A stretch of DNA of 64,000 nt from Arthrobacter sp. ISL-95 (GCF_018613695.1 NZ_JAGGPR010000003.1:396372-460371); one strand, 5' to 3'. Shown: positions 44,441 to 53,958, counted from the first letter of the stretch. The notes: generated by a model from the sequence alone, not told the origin. Numbers and translations are program-made.

Positions 44441-45360
44441 CGGGCCATGCCCATCAGGAGTTCGCGGTGCGTGGGCGGGTTGGCACCTGACCGGCCCACG
44501 GCAATGGAAGCAGCCATGGAGGCAATGGTACCGATCCGTTCCATCACGGTTGGCGCAAGTCCGTCACTGCCACGCAGCAGCAGCCCCATGATGAGAGCTG
44601 CCATGTAGGAGTCGCCGGCGCCGATGGTGTCCGCCACAGTCGCCGGGACGGCCGGGACATTGAGCTGTATGTGCCGGGTGGCCATGAGCGAGCCCTTGAC
44701 CCCCTGGGTCACCACAACAAGCCCCGTACCAAGGGACAGTAGGTGGTTCGCCGTGTCCTCAAGGTCCTTGCCCGGGTAGAGCCAACGGGCGTCGGTGCCG
44801 CTGAGTTTGACCACGTCCGTCAGGGGCACTATTTCCTCGAACAGTGAAAGTGCCTCGTGCTGACTTCCCAGAAGATCGGGGCGGATGTTGGGGTCGTACG
44901 TGACCATGCATCCGCCCTGGGCCTGCTCCAGTAAGCTCCGGACAACGCTCGCACCGGGCTCCAGGAACGTGGCAATGGAGCCGGTGTGCAGGATTCTTGG
45001 CGCATAGGGCAACGCGAGCGGAGCCAGGGACCAGTAGATGTCGAAGGTGTAATCTGCGGAACCGTTGGCGGCTATCCGGGCTGTGGCCGTCGCGGTCTTG
45101 CCTGCCGACATGGATCCGGGCAACAGCACCACGCCTGCCCGTTGTAAGTGCGCAGCGATGGCATCACCCCGCTCGTCACGGCCGATCGCTGTCAGCAGGC
45201 CCGTTTTCACGTCCAACAGGCCAAGGCCGTAGGAGACATTTGCCGGCGAACCGCCGGGGTACTCCTTCTGCCCGTCCGCAGACTGGACGATGTCGATCAA
45301 TGCCTCACCCACAACGACGACATCGAGGGGCTCAGGTGCGAGGGAAGCGGTGCCGGTCAT
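44437..45360 (-). CDS. PfkB family carbohydrate kinase
   Basis: A 307-residue ribokinase-family sugar kinase, fructokinase-like: GEALIDIVQS and YPGGSPANVSYGL at the start, the RNA-type LSGTDARWLYPG and catalytic DTIGAGDSYMAAL near the end. AGGA precedes the ATG. It is monocistronic with no sugar transporter nearby, so the substrate (fructose or other hexose) is open. Confidence 0.88.
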   Translation of the reverse strand: MTGTASLAPEPLDVVVVGEALIDIVQSADGQKEYPGGSPANVSYGLGLLDVKTGLLTAIGRDERGDAIAAHLQRAGVVLLPGSMSAGKTATATARIAANGSADYTFDIYWSLAPLALPYAPRILHTGSIATFLEPGASVVRSLLEQAQGGCMVTYDPNIRPDLLGSQHEALSLFEEIVPLTDVVKLSGTDARWLYPGKDLEDTANHLLSLGTGLVVVTQGVKGSLMATRHIQLNVPAVPATVADTIGAGDSYMAALIMGLLLRGSDGLAPTVMERIGTIASMAASIAVGRSGANPPTHRELLMGMAR

Positions 45361-45440
45361 GCGGTTCCTGTGTCTGTCGAAAAGGAGGATTGAGTTCAGT
45401 ATCTCCCATCACACACGGAGCCATTGCTGCGTTCGCCGAC

Positions 45441-45446
45441 TAAAGT
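45441..45446 (+). promoter_or_regulatory. Leaderless -10 box TAAAGT
   Basis: Six bases before the metallopeptidase ATG at 45453. Confidence 0.55.
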
Positions 45447-45452
45447 CGAATC

Positions 45453-45953
45453 ATGCCCGTGAATCTTCCTCCCGGCCTTCCAATCGTTCCCGACGGCGAG
45501 CGCCCTTCCTCGCCGCTACGGGAACGGAACGCGGTGCACAGTCCTGTCGAAAACAGGCCTGCTGATGAGGCCTATGTTTCAGGGCCTTACGAGATGTCAC
45601 CCGAAGACTTTGAGGAAGCCGTCAGTGATGCCCTGCAGCTGATCCCGCCCAAAGCGGCCAGTGCCATGGACAACGTTGCGATCTTCATCGAGGACGACTA
45701 CACCCCACAGCCCGGAGAAGATCCGGACACCGTGTTGTTGGGGCTCTACGAGGGAGTTCCGCTGACCGAACGCGACTCCTGGTGGGAGGCAGGCTCCCTC
45801 CCGGACCGGATCACGATCTTTCGTCAACCCATCCTTAACATCTGCAGCACCCGTCAAGAAGTCATCGATGAAGTGGCCATAACGGTGGTGCACGAGATCG
45901 CGCACCACTTCGGAATAGGCGACGACCGCTTGCATGAACTCGGCTGGGGCTAG
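45453..45953 (+). CDS. Minimal zinc metallopeptidase family protein
   Basis: A 166-residue cytoplasmic protein of the metallopeptidase family with a minimal gluzincin fold (formerly DUF1025). The metal site is H147-E-I-A-H151 in VVHEIAHHFGI, with the following DDRLHELG supplying a third ligand. The first 45 residues are a disordered Pro/Arg-rich tail. Substrate is unknown. The stop TAG overlaps the -10 box of the next gene. Confidence 0.87.
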   Translation: MPVNLPPGLPIVPDGERPSSPLRERNAVHSPVENRPADEAYVSGPYEMSPEDFEEAVSDALQLIPPKAASAMDNVAIFIEDDYTPQPGEDPDTVLLGLYEGVPLTERDSWWEAGSLPDRITIFRQPILNICSTRQEVIDEVAITVVHEIAHHFGIGDDRLHELGWG

Positions 45954-45956
45954 CCT
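45951..45956 (+). promoter_or_regulatory. Leaderless -10 box TAGCCT overlapping an upstream stop codon
   Basis: Its first three bases are the stop codon of the metallopeptidase gene; the cation efflux ATG begins seven bases later at 45964. Confidence 0.5.
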
Positions 45957-45963
45957 TATAGGC

Positions 45964-46884
45964 ATGGGGCACGACCACAACCACTCCCACGGAGTCACAG
46001 CAACCGGCAAGCACCGGAAGCGGCTTATCGCCGTCCTGGCCATCACCTTAGGGGTGGTGGGCATCCAGGTGGTCGGCGCCGTCGTCTCCGGGTCCTTGGC
46101 GCTGCTGGCTGATGCCGGCCACATGCTTTCTGACGCGGCAGGGGTGTTCATCGCCCTGATGGCGGCGTGGATTGCTACCCGTCCGCCGAGCGACCAAAGA
46201 ACGTACGGCTATCAAAGGGCCGAGGTGCTGGCCGCGCTGGCCAATGCTTTGATCCTGATTGTGATCGCCGTGGTGATCATGATCGAGGCCATTCGCCGAT
46301 TCGGCGAACCCTCCGAAATCCAAACGGACGTCATGCTATGGGCCGCCATCCTGGGCGCGATAGCCAACCTCATTTCCTTGTTGATCCTCCAGGGAGCGCA
46401 GAAGGAAAGCCTCAATGTTCGAGGTGCCTACCTGGAAGTCCTTGGCGACCTACTGGGCTCCATCGCGGTCATCGTGGCGGCCGTGGTGATCATGACCACG
46501 GACTTCAGTGCTGCTGACCCGCTGGCGTCCGTACTGATTGCCCTGATGATCATTCCCCGGGCCTGGCATCTGCTGCGCGACGTTGTGGATGTCCTTCTGG
46601 AAGCCACGCCCAAGGGTGTTGATGTGAACATGATCCGGGAACACATCATTGCCGTGGACGGCGTGGTGGATGCTCATGACATTCACATCTGGACCATCAC
46701 TTCCGGCGTTCCCGTGTTCTCTGCCCATGTGGTGGTGGAGGATGAGGTCCTCAACGCTACGGGGGCGGACAGCATCCTTGATCAGCTGGGCTCTTGCCTG
46801 GGCCGGCACTTCGACACCGAGCACTGTACTTTCCAGTTGGAGCCAGTGAGCCACTCCGAGCACGAATCCCACCAGCACGCCTGA
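45964..46884 (+). CDS. Cation diffusion facilitator (CzcD/ZitB type)
   Basis: A 306-residue zinc/cobalt/cadmium efflux protein. It has a His-rich start (GHDHNHSHG), six membrane helices with the metal site LLADAGHMLSDAAGV and a matching HxxxD pair in VLGDLLGSIAVI, and a cytoplasmic ferredoxin-like domain (VVDAHDIHIWTITSGVPVFS). It exports divalent metal in exchange for protons. Leaderless start is likely. Confidence 0.92.
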   Translation: MGHDHNHSHGVTATGKHRKRLIAVLAITLGVVGIQVVGAVVSGSLALLADAGHMLSDAAGVFIALMAAWIATRPPSDQRTYGYQRAEVLAALANALILIVIAVVIMIEAIRRFGEPSEIQTDVMLWAAILGAIANLISLLILQGAQKESLNVRGAYLEVLGDLLGSIAVIVAAVVIMTTDFSAADPLASVLIALMIIPRAWHLLRDVVDVLLEATPKGVDVNMIREHIIAVDGVVDAHDIHIWTITSGVPVFSAHVVVEDEVLNATGADSILDQLGSCLGRHFDTEHCTFQLEPVSHSEHESHQHA

Positions 46885-46916
46885 CCTTTTTCAGGGATTA
46901 GGGCCTTCTTTCAGCC

Positions 46917-49730
46917 TTAAGTGTTTTCCGTGCTGACCGTCCCGGCCGCGCCGTCCACCGTGATGTGCTGGCCTGTGCTGATGCGCGAGGTGGCATCCGG
47001 GACGCCTACCACCGCAGGTATGCCGTACTCACGGGCCACTACGGCGCCGTGGGAGTTGGGTCCGCCCATCTCCATGACCAGTCCCCCGGCGGTGAGAAAC
47101 AGCGGCGTCCAGCCAGGGTCCGTTGATGGCGCCACAAGGATTTCCCCGGGTTCCAAGTGGGCGCCAACCGGATCCATGATGACCCGCGCAGGTGCAGACA
47201 CCAGACCCGCCGACGCCGGACTGCCGGACAAAGTGCCAGGGCGCTGTTTGCCTCCGCTCGCACCGGCCGTAGCCTCGGGTTCTGTCCCATCAGACAACAA
47301 GACTCTGGGAATGTGCCTGCGGCGGAGTTCCTGTTCATAGGCCGCACGGCGCTCAGTGATCACGCCACGCAGGTCATCCCCTGCCAAGGCGATCTCGACG
47401 TCGCCGAGGTCCAGAAAGAAGACGTCCTCAGCATTCTCGATCCGATGTGCTGCCGCAAGCTCGCTACCGATCAGGAGCAACTGCTCCCTTGCGGCCGACA
47501 GCCCCAAGACAAGGTTGTACTTGGGCAACTCCCGCAAACCGGCGAATCGGCGTGTTCGGTCCAAAGCAATTTTTACCACCACCTTGTGCAACGGACTCTT
47601 CGCCCTGGCGCGGGCCACGAAGCGGGCAACTTGTTCGTCGGCGTCGCGGGCAGCCCGGATGAACTGTTGATCCGGGGCCTCCGCACCATCGGCGAGACGC
47701 AAATAGTTGGCCACAACACCGAGTATGTGCGTAGGGTCATCGGACCAGCGGGGCATTCCGACGTCGATCTCGGCGACGGCTCTGTGTCCATACGAACGCA
47801 GAAACTCTTCCATGCCGGACTGAGCAATCGGCGGAAGGTTGGCCGCCCGATACTGCTTCATCAGCTCAGCTGCCGTTTGGCCAGCCATGGAGGCAACGGC
47901 GCCGGGATCTTTGCGTATCTTGGAGGCGAGCCGCCACAGCGCCAGGTCCATCTCCGTGGTGACGTTGTTGGGTAGGCCGCGGATCACGGTTTGGAGTTCA
48001 TCGAAGGGTGCTTGATCGCCCAGGAGACGCCTCACCAGCGCCAGCATCGCGAATCCGAGGGCAGGAAGTGGGAGCACCTGCGGCACTGTGGCGAAGACTT
48101 CCTCGCCCAGGATTCTCTGGACGTGGCCGAGCCGCTGATGGGACGTTGCTTCCCTCGGCACAGCAAGGGCTTGATGCAGTTCCGTTGAGAGCGCCTCAAC
48201 ACGTTTCATGGACGCAGTAGGGCGGAACAGGGCACGGACGAGTGACCGGGGAACGCGGTATTTGGCTGCAACGGGTCCCACGTGCCGAATCAGCTTCAGG
48301 GGCGTTTTGGTGGTCACGGTGAAGCGGGGATCATCAAAGAGCCCCCGCATGAGTGTGGCTGAGCGGGCCTCCATGACATCGAAAACCCGCGGAACGATTG
48401 CCCGTCCGACCCTGCTCCGCAGCACCGCTGTGAGATCGAAAAAGATACGCTGGCCGGCCTCGTAATACGGTGGAGGACCGGACCGGGGATCGGGTACATC
48501 GAAGGCAGCAGTCCTGGCGACGCATGAAGCGATGAGGCGGATACCGGCCAAACCCATGGGCGTCAACGGCCGGGTGAGGCCCTGCGCGAGGCTGAAGTTC
48601 AAGAACGCGTGTTCGCCCGATGAAGCGGGCTTTCGCGTGGTTTGCGGGTAGAGCGTAGTGATGGGCCGGGCTTGGGTGAGCCATAGTTTTCCTGCGGCGT
48701 CGATGGCCCATTCAGTATCCTGCGGGGCGCCGTAGTGCCTCTGGACCTCCCGGCCCAAGGTGGCGAGCGCCAAGACCTGATCGTTGCTGAGACAGGGCTG
48801 TGGAGCCGGATCATCGGGCAAGGTCCGGTGGCGCCGCTCAAGACGTTCCGTCCCACCGCCTGGAACGGCCCGGATCTCCAGCTGCCTGTCCCCCAGGGCC
48901 CTGGACACAATGTCACCCCGCAGCGTGTCCACAACGTAGTGGTCCGGATTTACGGCTCCGGAAACCACAGCCTCGCCCAAGCCGGGGCTGGCATCGATGA
49001 CGGTCTCGTGGCGATTCCCCGTCACAGGGTTGGCAGTAAACATGACGCCGGCGGTAGCGGAGTCCACCATTTCCTGGACCACCACGGCCAAGGCCACGGT
49101 TTCATGATCAATTCCGTTGGTGGTCCTGTAGGACACGGCACGATCTGTCCAAAGCGACGCCCAGCAGCGGCTTACTGCCTCCAGGACCGCGTCCACTCCA
49201 ACGACGTTCAGGAAGGTGTCCTGTTGTCCGGCGAAGCTCGCGAACGGCAAGTCCTCGGCAGTTGCCGAGGACCTGACAGCCACGGGAACGTTGTCCCCAA
49301 GTTCTTCGTAGGCTGACCTCACGGCTTCCGCGATCCCGGGCGGCACCCCGGCGTCGAGCACCAAAGACCGGGCACGGCTGGCGAGCTCATTGAGCTGATC
49401 CAAGCCCGCGGCGTACAAGCTTGCGGTCTGCCAACCTACGTCCGGGCCGGAGGCATCCAACCCGGACGCGCTCGACTCTTTCAAAGCGGCGAGGACATCC
49501 TCCCAGCCGGTGGTCACGAGGGCGCGTCGGTATGCGGCTGTTGTGAGGCAGAAGCCGGGTGGTACGGGCAGCCCTGCACTGGCCAACTCGCCCAGATTAG
49601 CTGCCTTTCCACCGACCTCCGGAAGCATGGCTCCCCTAATTTCGGCGATGTCCATGACAAACACTGGAACGGAATTGCCGATTCCAGCGCCGCGATCCTC
49701 TGACGGCTCCCCCGGCTGCTTCCTCTGCAT
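46917..49730 (-). CDS. PEP synthase-related phosphotransferase with rifampicin phosphotransferase-like architecture
   Basis: A 937-residue protein: ATP-grasp nucleotide domain at about residues 35-365 (VRSSATAEDLPFASFAGQQD; VMFTANPVTGNR), a long middle domain (about 390-840) and a C-terminal swivelling domain with H894 in GGPNSHGAVVAREYGIPAVV. No PEP/pyruvate TIM barrel follows that His domain, so the order matches rifampicin phosphotransferase, not true PEP synthase. Such enzymes use ATP to phosphorylate a substrate through the histidine. Middle-domain substrate is unknown. Start ATG 49730; ATG 49655 is an alternative. It sits 17 bases after the universal stress protein gene. Confidence 0.82.
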   Translation of the reverse strand: MQRKQPGEPSEDRGAGIGNSVPVFVMDIAEIRGAMLPEVGGKAANLGELASAGLPVPPGFCLTTAAYRRALVTTGWEDVLAALKESSASGLDASGPDVGWQTASLYAAGLDQLNELASRARSLVLDAGVPPGIAEAVRSAYEELGDNVPVAVRSSATAEDLPFASFAGQQDTFLNVVGVDAVLEAVSRCWASLWTDRAVSYRTTNGIDHETVALAVVVQEMVDSATAGVMFTANPVTGNRHETVIDASPGLGEAVVSGAVNPDHYVVDTLRGDIVSRALGDRQLEIRAVPGGGTERLERRHRTLPDDPAPQPCLSNDQVLALATLGREVQRHYGAPQDTEWAIDAAGKLWLTQARPITTLYPQTTRKPASSGEHAFLNFSLAQGLTRPLTPMGLAGIRLIASCVARTAAFDVPDPRSGPPPYYEAGQRIFFDLTAVLRSRVGRAIVPRVFDVMEARSATLMRGLFDDPRFTVTTKTPLKLIRHVGPVAAKYRVPRSLVRALFRPTASMKRVEALSTELHQALAVPREATSHQRLGHVQRILGEEVFATVPQVLPLPALGFAMLALVRRLLGDQAPFDELQTVIRGLPNNVTTEMDLALWRLASKIRKDPGAVASMAGQTAAELMKQYRAANLPPIAQSGMEEFLRSYGHRAVAEIDVGMPRWSDDPTHILGVVANYLRLADGAEAPDQQFIRAARDADEQVARFVARARAKSPLHKVVVKIALDRTRRFAGLRELPKYNLVLGLSAAREQLLLIGSELAAAHRIENAEDVFFLDLGDVEIALAGDDLRGVITERRAAYEQELRRRHIPRVLLSDGTEPEATAGASGGKQRPGTLSGSPASAGLVSAPARVIMDPVGAHLEPGEILVAPSTDPGWTPLFLTAGGLVMEMGGPNSHGAVVAREYGIPAVVGVPDATSRISTGQHITVDGAAGTVSTENT

Positions 49731-49747
49731 GGACGTAGTAGGCAGAC

Positions 49748-50785
49748 TCAGACAGCGCCGAGCATAGGCCCGAACTTTTGACGGTCAGCCAGCCGCGGAT
49801 CCTCCCGGTCCGGAACAACCAGCACAGGGCCCTTGGCATGGTGCAGGACTCCGTCTGAAGTTGAACCCAACAGCATCCCTGCGAATCCGCCGCGGCCCCG
49901 CGTGCCCAGAACCACCAGCTCGACGCTCCGGCTTGTTTCCACCAGAACATCAACCGGCGAGCCATCACGGAGATCCGTTTCAATGGCCAACGAAGGGAAA
50001 TGGCTTCTGAGCCACGCAACACCCGCATCAAGCTGAACCGTGATATCGGCAAACAGTGCATCACGGTCCAAGGGCGCCGGAACCCATGCCAAGGAACCGC
50101 TGTATTGCGGAACGGCGCAGATAACGCGGAGCTTCGCTCCCATGCGCTGAGCTTCCTCGGCGGCTTCGAGCACGGCGACGCGTGCCTGTTCGGAGCCGTC
50201 GACGCCTACGGCAACAACGTTTTCCACCTTTCGCGGTCCCCTCTTGGCGTGCTCTGCCTTAATGTGCTTGTCCTCGGTGTTCTCGCCCAGACGGTCGGCG
50301 CAATAGAGCGGAACCGTCACAGTGGGGCATTTAGCGTGTGCGGGCAAGGCACTGCTCACCGAGCCAAGTAGACGCCCTACGAAACCACCGCGTCCCCGGC
50401 TGCCGAAGACAAGCAGCGCGGCCTCCTCGGAAAGGTCCAACAGGACACCGGCTGCGTCACCGTTCTCCACTGAAGCATCAACATCGATGGCATATCCGGA
50501 GACCTTATCCAGCGCCTGGCGAACGATCGCATCAGCGCCCTCGCGGATTACGGAATCGTCAACTGTTGCATAGCCACCGTCCAAGCCGGAGGCTGCGAAA
50601 ATGGGCACAGAGTAAGCCGTGACAATGTGCAGGGGAAGTTGACGGCGCTCCGCCTCCCGGGCGGCCCACACCAAAGCACACCGACCATGCTCTGAACCGT
50701 CCACTCCGACGACGATGCCACCCGGTTCCACAACCTGGTCCTGGCCGTCTTGTGGCTCTTCATTGTGTCTGCCGTGCTGGTCCAT
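49748..50785 (-). CDS. Tandem-domain universal stress protein
   Basis: A 345-residue protein with two UspA domains (about 25-165 and 190-330). Each carries an ATP-binding loop: GSRGRGGFVGRLLGS and GTRGRGGFAGMLLGS. The first GVDGSEH and second GVDGSEQ open the domains. The ATG at 50785 follows GAGAGGCAGG. The two-gene unit with the phosphotransferase suggests a dormancy or stress role. Confidence 0.92.
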   Translation of the reverse strand: MDQHGRHNEEPQDGQDQVVEPGGIVVGVDGSEHGRCALVWAAREAERRQLPLHIVTAYSVPIFAASGLDGGYATVDDSVIREGADAIVRQALDKVSGYAIDVDASVENGDAAGVLLDLSEEAALLVFGSRGRGGFVGRLLGSVSSALPAHAKCPTVTVPLYCADRLGENTEDKHIKAEHAKRGPRKVENVVAVGVDGSEQARVAVLEAAEEAQRMGAKLRVICAVPQYSGSLAWVPAPLDRDALFADITVQLDAGVAWLRSHFPSLAIETDLRDGSPVDVLVETSRSVELVVLGTRGRGGFAGMLLGSTSDGVLHHAKGPVLVVPDREDPRLADRQKFGPMLGAV

Positions 50786-51204
50786 GGGGGCCTGCCTCTC
50801 CACCTACTGCTTGATGTTCCGGCTATTCTGCCAGAGGTTCCATGTGTGGAACTCCCTGACTGTTTCATTGTCAATGGCCGGGACAGGAGAAACTCGGAAA
50901 TTCCTCCTCCCAAGGCTCACTATTGTCGGTCAGCAGTGGCGAATCAAGACGACATTGGGCTATGTGCATAACGGTCAGGGCTCGGTTCCAGTCCGTCCAG
51001 ATTGCGCTCCCAACGAACAGGCAAAACGCGCCGCCGAAGAGGCTATCCATGGCCGAAAAAGTTCGGTAGTGTTCGAGTCACCGAATGGCCGGCGCACGTG
51101 TCTCACAACACACGATCCGGTCATTTATTTGCGGCCGCTTGGGGAACTCGGACGCGATCCCACGCGATGCCGTTAGGCACACACCGTCAAGGAGGAACCA
51201 AGCA
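50786..51204. other. Gene-free divergent region before the USP and oxidoreductase genes
   Basis: No supported gene in 419 bases. A perfect 6-base-arm repeat GTTCCA-TGTG-TGGAAC is at 50837-50852. A plus-strand frame runs to 51176 but has no usual start and no recognised family. Expected to hold promoters for both directions. Confidence 0.45.
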
Positions 51205-51897
51205 GTGTCACTCACGCCTGATTCCGGCACGGAACGCACCACCACCGTGGTCATTGGAGCCGGCCTGTCCGGCTTGGCAGTTGCCAGCGAACTCAGCCGC
51301 TACGGCGTGGGTTCGATCGTCGTGGACGGGTTTGGCGCACTGTCCACCGCAGGACCGTCTGTCCATACAGGCATGCTGAAACGCACCGACACCGCAGATC
51401 CCGCAGTAATGCAGGAGCGTAACGAAATCCTCCGTCACCTGCGGAACTACGCCGCCAACCATCATCTGGACGTCCGCACCACTACTCGTGCTGTCCGCCT
51501 TGATTTCCTGGGCACAGACCCCTCCCGGCAAATCGGATACGGTTTAGCCGCCAGCATGACCACAGCTGGCCTGCGGACCGGCCTCCACGCATCCGGTCCC
51601 CTTGAATCAAATCCCCGCCAGTGGGCGGTCCACACAGCCCAGGGCGTCCTCCTGGCAGACCACGTAGTAGTGACACGGTGCGCCCATAGCCAGCTACGGC
51701 GGATGCTTGCCGAACTTGGCATAGCAGTCGGCCAGAATCTTGCCGCGGCCATGCGGGCAGTGGGAATGCACCTGGTGGGCGTCGGAGACCTCATCACCCC
51801 ATCCCCGAAGGAAGTGCTACGGCAAGCCAAGGCAGTGGGCCAGGCCATTTCTTCAAAGGTTGCCCTGCCACCGGGTCCCGGCATCGCCATCGCCTAG
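51205..51897 (+). CDS. FAD-binding oxidoreductase-like fragment protein
   Basis: A 230-residue protein with a Rossmann start TVVIGAGLSGLAVASELSRYG and a NHHLDVRTTTRAVRL loop like flavin monooxygenases, then a short divergent body ending early. It lacks the substrate domain and the acidic residue at the end of the second strand looks like Asp rather than Glu. GTG start with strong AAGGAGGA at 51189-51196, so translation is likely. It may be a trimmed relative of a flavin monooxygenase. Confidence 0.7.
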   Translation: MSLTPDSGTERTTTVVIGAGLSGLAVASELSRYGVGSIVVDGFGALSTAGPSVHTGMLKRTDTADPAVMQERNEILRHLRNYAANHHLDVRTTTRAVRLDFLGTDPSRQIGYGLAASMTTAGLRTGLHASGPLESNPRQWAVHTAQGVLLADHVVVTRCAHSQLRRMLAELGIAVGQNLAAAMRAVGMHLVGVGDLITPSPKEVLRQAKAVGQAISSKVALPPGPGIAIA

Positions 51898-51995
51898 CAG
51901 CAGGTTCCGGCAGCAGACGCGCCCCGCCACCCCGCAGGCCGCCCAATCCGCCGTCGCACGCCATGCACTGAACTTTTCCGAACAGAACTTAACGC

Positions 51996-52045
51996 CAAAG
52001 GCCGGCACCCTCGAAGACATAAGTCTTCAAAGGTGCCGGCCTTTG
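51996..52045. terminator. Bidirectional terminator
   Basis: Outer arms CAAAGGCCGGCACC and GGTGCCGGCCTTTG, inner arms GAAGAC and GTCTTC, between the oxidoreductase and NlpC/P60 genes. Confidence 0.87.
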
Positions 52046-52062
52046 AACTGAAGCGTGAGGCT

Positions 52063-52863
52063 TTATGCGCCAGCGCGTACGTAGGTCAGGGGACCCGTTG
52101 CGGTCAACCAGCTGATCGGGTGGATGCCCGTCTGGTTGCCGTTGATGCCACCGCTGATGGCCTGGCCGTTGCCGATGTAGATAGCAACGTGGCCGGACTG
52201 GACGATCATGTCACCGGGCTGGGGATCGCTGACTACCTTGCCGTAGTTCATGAACTGCATGGGGCCGAGGTCGCCTACCGGGATGCCTGCGGAGCCAAGG
52301 GCCTTTTCGACCATGGCGGTGCAGTCCTGGAAGATACCGATCTGTGCGTAAGCCGAAGCAACCATGGCTGCGTTGACGCCGCCAGCGGCGGGAGCAGCAG
52401 CTACAGGAGCGGCGGCAACCGGTGCGGGTGCGGCAGCCACAGGAGCAGCAGCGACTGCAGACTGGGCGGCAACCGGGGCTGTTGCAGCGGTGGTGACGGC
52501 TGCCTTCTGAACTACGGGAGCCTCAACAACGGGGGCCGGCTTTTCGATGACCGGGGCTGCTACGGATGCAACAGCAGGACGCTCGAAGTTGACGGTCGCC
52601 GTCGAAAGGGCGGTAACAACCTTGGTGGGTGCCTCGGAAACGGTCTCAGCGACCGTTGCGGGGCTGGAATCGCGCTGAACCGGGGTCTCAGCTGCGTGAG
52701 CAGCAATGGAACCGGTCAAAACGAGGCCCGAGGCTGCTGCGATAACAGCTGCCTGACGGCCAGCACCTGAAGCGTTGCTGGCGACTGCCTTCGAGATGGA
52801 GATGAACGGATTAGGACGTACGCTGTCCGCCTTACGACGGCCGCGAAGAATGCGTGAAGACAT
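52063..52863 (-). CDS. Secreted NlpC/P60 cell-wall hydrolase
   Basis: A 266-residue exported protein: basic N-terminus, membrane/signal segment (about 36-58), a long Ala/Pro/Val-rich linker to residue 160 and an NlpC/P60 domain with C181 in FQDCTAMVEKAL and H225 in SGHVAIYIGNG. These enzymes cut peptidoglycan stem peptides. The usual DCSG around the cysteine is DCTA. Expression is under a c-di-AMP riboswitch, a known pattern for actinobacterial wall hydrolases. Confidence 0.92.
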   Translation of the reverse strand: MSSRILRGRRKADSVRPNPFISISKAVASNASGAGRQAAVIAAASGLVLTGSIAAHAAETPVQRDSSPATVAETVSEAPTKVVTALSTATVNFERPAVASVAAPVIEKPAPVVEAPVVQKAAVTTAATAPVAAQSAVAAAPVAAAPAPVAAAPVAAAPAAGGVNAAMVASAYAQIGIFQDCTAMVEKALGSAGIPVGDLGPMQFMNYGKVVSDPQPGDMIVQSGHVAIYIGNGQAISGGINGNQTGIHPISWLTATGPLTYVRAGA

Positions 52864-52881
52864 GAAAGAGCCTCTCCCGAT

Positions 52882-53025
52882 GCCTGCGAGGTTAGCTGTC
52901 GGATTCGGATGGGAGTCACCCGGCCACTATCCCCCGCTCTAAAGCGGAAGCTTCGTGACTTCACCCCAAGGCGCGCTCGAAAGCGGCCTAAATTGGGTTC
53001 CCCGTCTCTGCCGTAGGTTTGTCTG
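52882..53025 (-). ncRNA. Cyclic di-AMP riboswitch (ydaO/yuaA class)
   Basis: On the minus strand the leader of the NlpC/P60 gene holds consensus segments AAACCTACGG, GACGGGGAACCCA, CTTGGGGTGAA, GGGTGACTCCCATCCGAAT and GACAGCTAACCTCGCAGGC in the right order. This is the ydaO class, which binds c-di-AMP and usually turns off wall hydrolase expression. Boundaries are estimated from the conserved segments. Confidence 0.87.
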
Positions 53026-53208
53026 CGAACGGATTCCGGACTGCGGCAGAGCTAGGCAATCAGGCCGGAAGTGCCCGCTACGTGGAACAGGCACAGGTAC
53101 TACCGTACGCGATGATTCCCCCGAAGTCACATTTAAGTAACGGGAAGTGGGGTTCTGGCGTGTCGCGGTAACCGATTCGAGATATTCGCAGCTACGTAGA
53201 AAACCGCG

Positions 53209-53844
53209 CTATTCCGCGGGAGCATCGCCATCAGAGTCGTTGGACGCCGCCAATTTTCTCCGCGCGGTAACGGCGAGATAAACAACGAGACCCACGGCCA
53301 CCACCGCCAGCCCCACGATGCTCCAGGGGAAAGGCTGGGAGGCGTCCGCGGCCGGCTCATTGTTGCCCGCCGTTCCGGGCGCGGCAGTGCCCGCGGTGGG
53401 TACCGCAGCTGACGAAGCCGATGCCGCTGGTGAGGCACCTGCCATACCACCGGTCGTCGTCGTGCTTCCTGCGGCCGCCGTGAACGTGAAGGTGCCCTCG
53501 ATGGGGTGCGAATCGGAGCTGACCACGCGCCATACCACCGTAAATTCGCCGGCGGGGGCGCCATCGCGAAGCTTCTGAACGGCCTGGTTGTCGATGATTT
53601 CCACCGGACCGTCCGCCCAGTTCTCGCCGCCGGCGGTCACAGTGACACCGGAACCGATCGCCAGCGGGCGGTTGTTGAATGTAATGGAGACCGACGCCGG
53701 GACTTCCGCCACGCTGGCACCGTTCGCTGGCGCGGTTGATTCGGCGACGTCGTGCGCGGACGCCGGCGCCGCGGAAAACAGCAGTGCGGAAGCAAAGGCA
53801 AGAGCAGCAACGACGGCGGCCAGAAGCGGGCGGATGGTACGCAT
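53209..53844 (-). CDS. CopC-domain copper-binding protein with C-terminal membrane anchor
   Basis: A 211-residue exported protein. The signal peptide ends ASA with the mature start H31 (HDVAEST), and SSDSHPIEG provides the Asp and His that complete the CopC Cu(II) site. After the beta-barrel a Ser/Thr/Ala linker leads to one membrane helix (VGLAVVAVGLVVYLAVTA) and a charged tail. The ATG at 53844 has AGGAGA. Copper handling outside the membrane is likely; no CopD gene is next to it. Confidence 0.9.
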   Translation of the reverse strand: MRTIRPLLAAVVAALAFASALLFSAAPASAHDVAESTAPANGASVAEVPASVSITFNNRPLAIGSGVTVTAGGENWADGPVEIIDNQAVQKLRDGAPAGEFTVVWRVVSSDSHPIEGTFTFTAAAGSTTTTGGMAGASPAASASSAAVPTAGTAAPGTAGNNEPAADASQPFPWSIVGLAVVAVGLVVYLAVTARRKLAASNDSDGDAPAE

Positions 53845-53958
53845 GGGGCGGTTTCTCCTAGTGTTGGCTTCCTTACAGACTAGGCGAATCGTTCGGAGGG
53901 CCTGCACCGGACAACATAGGATTTGAGAGCAAACTCCCCTCGATCCCCGGAGACCTTC

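Noticed and set aside
46917..49730. True phosphoenolpyruvate synthase
   Set aside because: The phosphohistidine domain is at the C-terminus and no PEP-binding barrel follows it.
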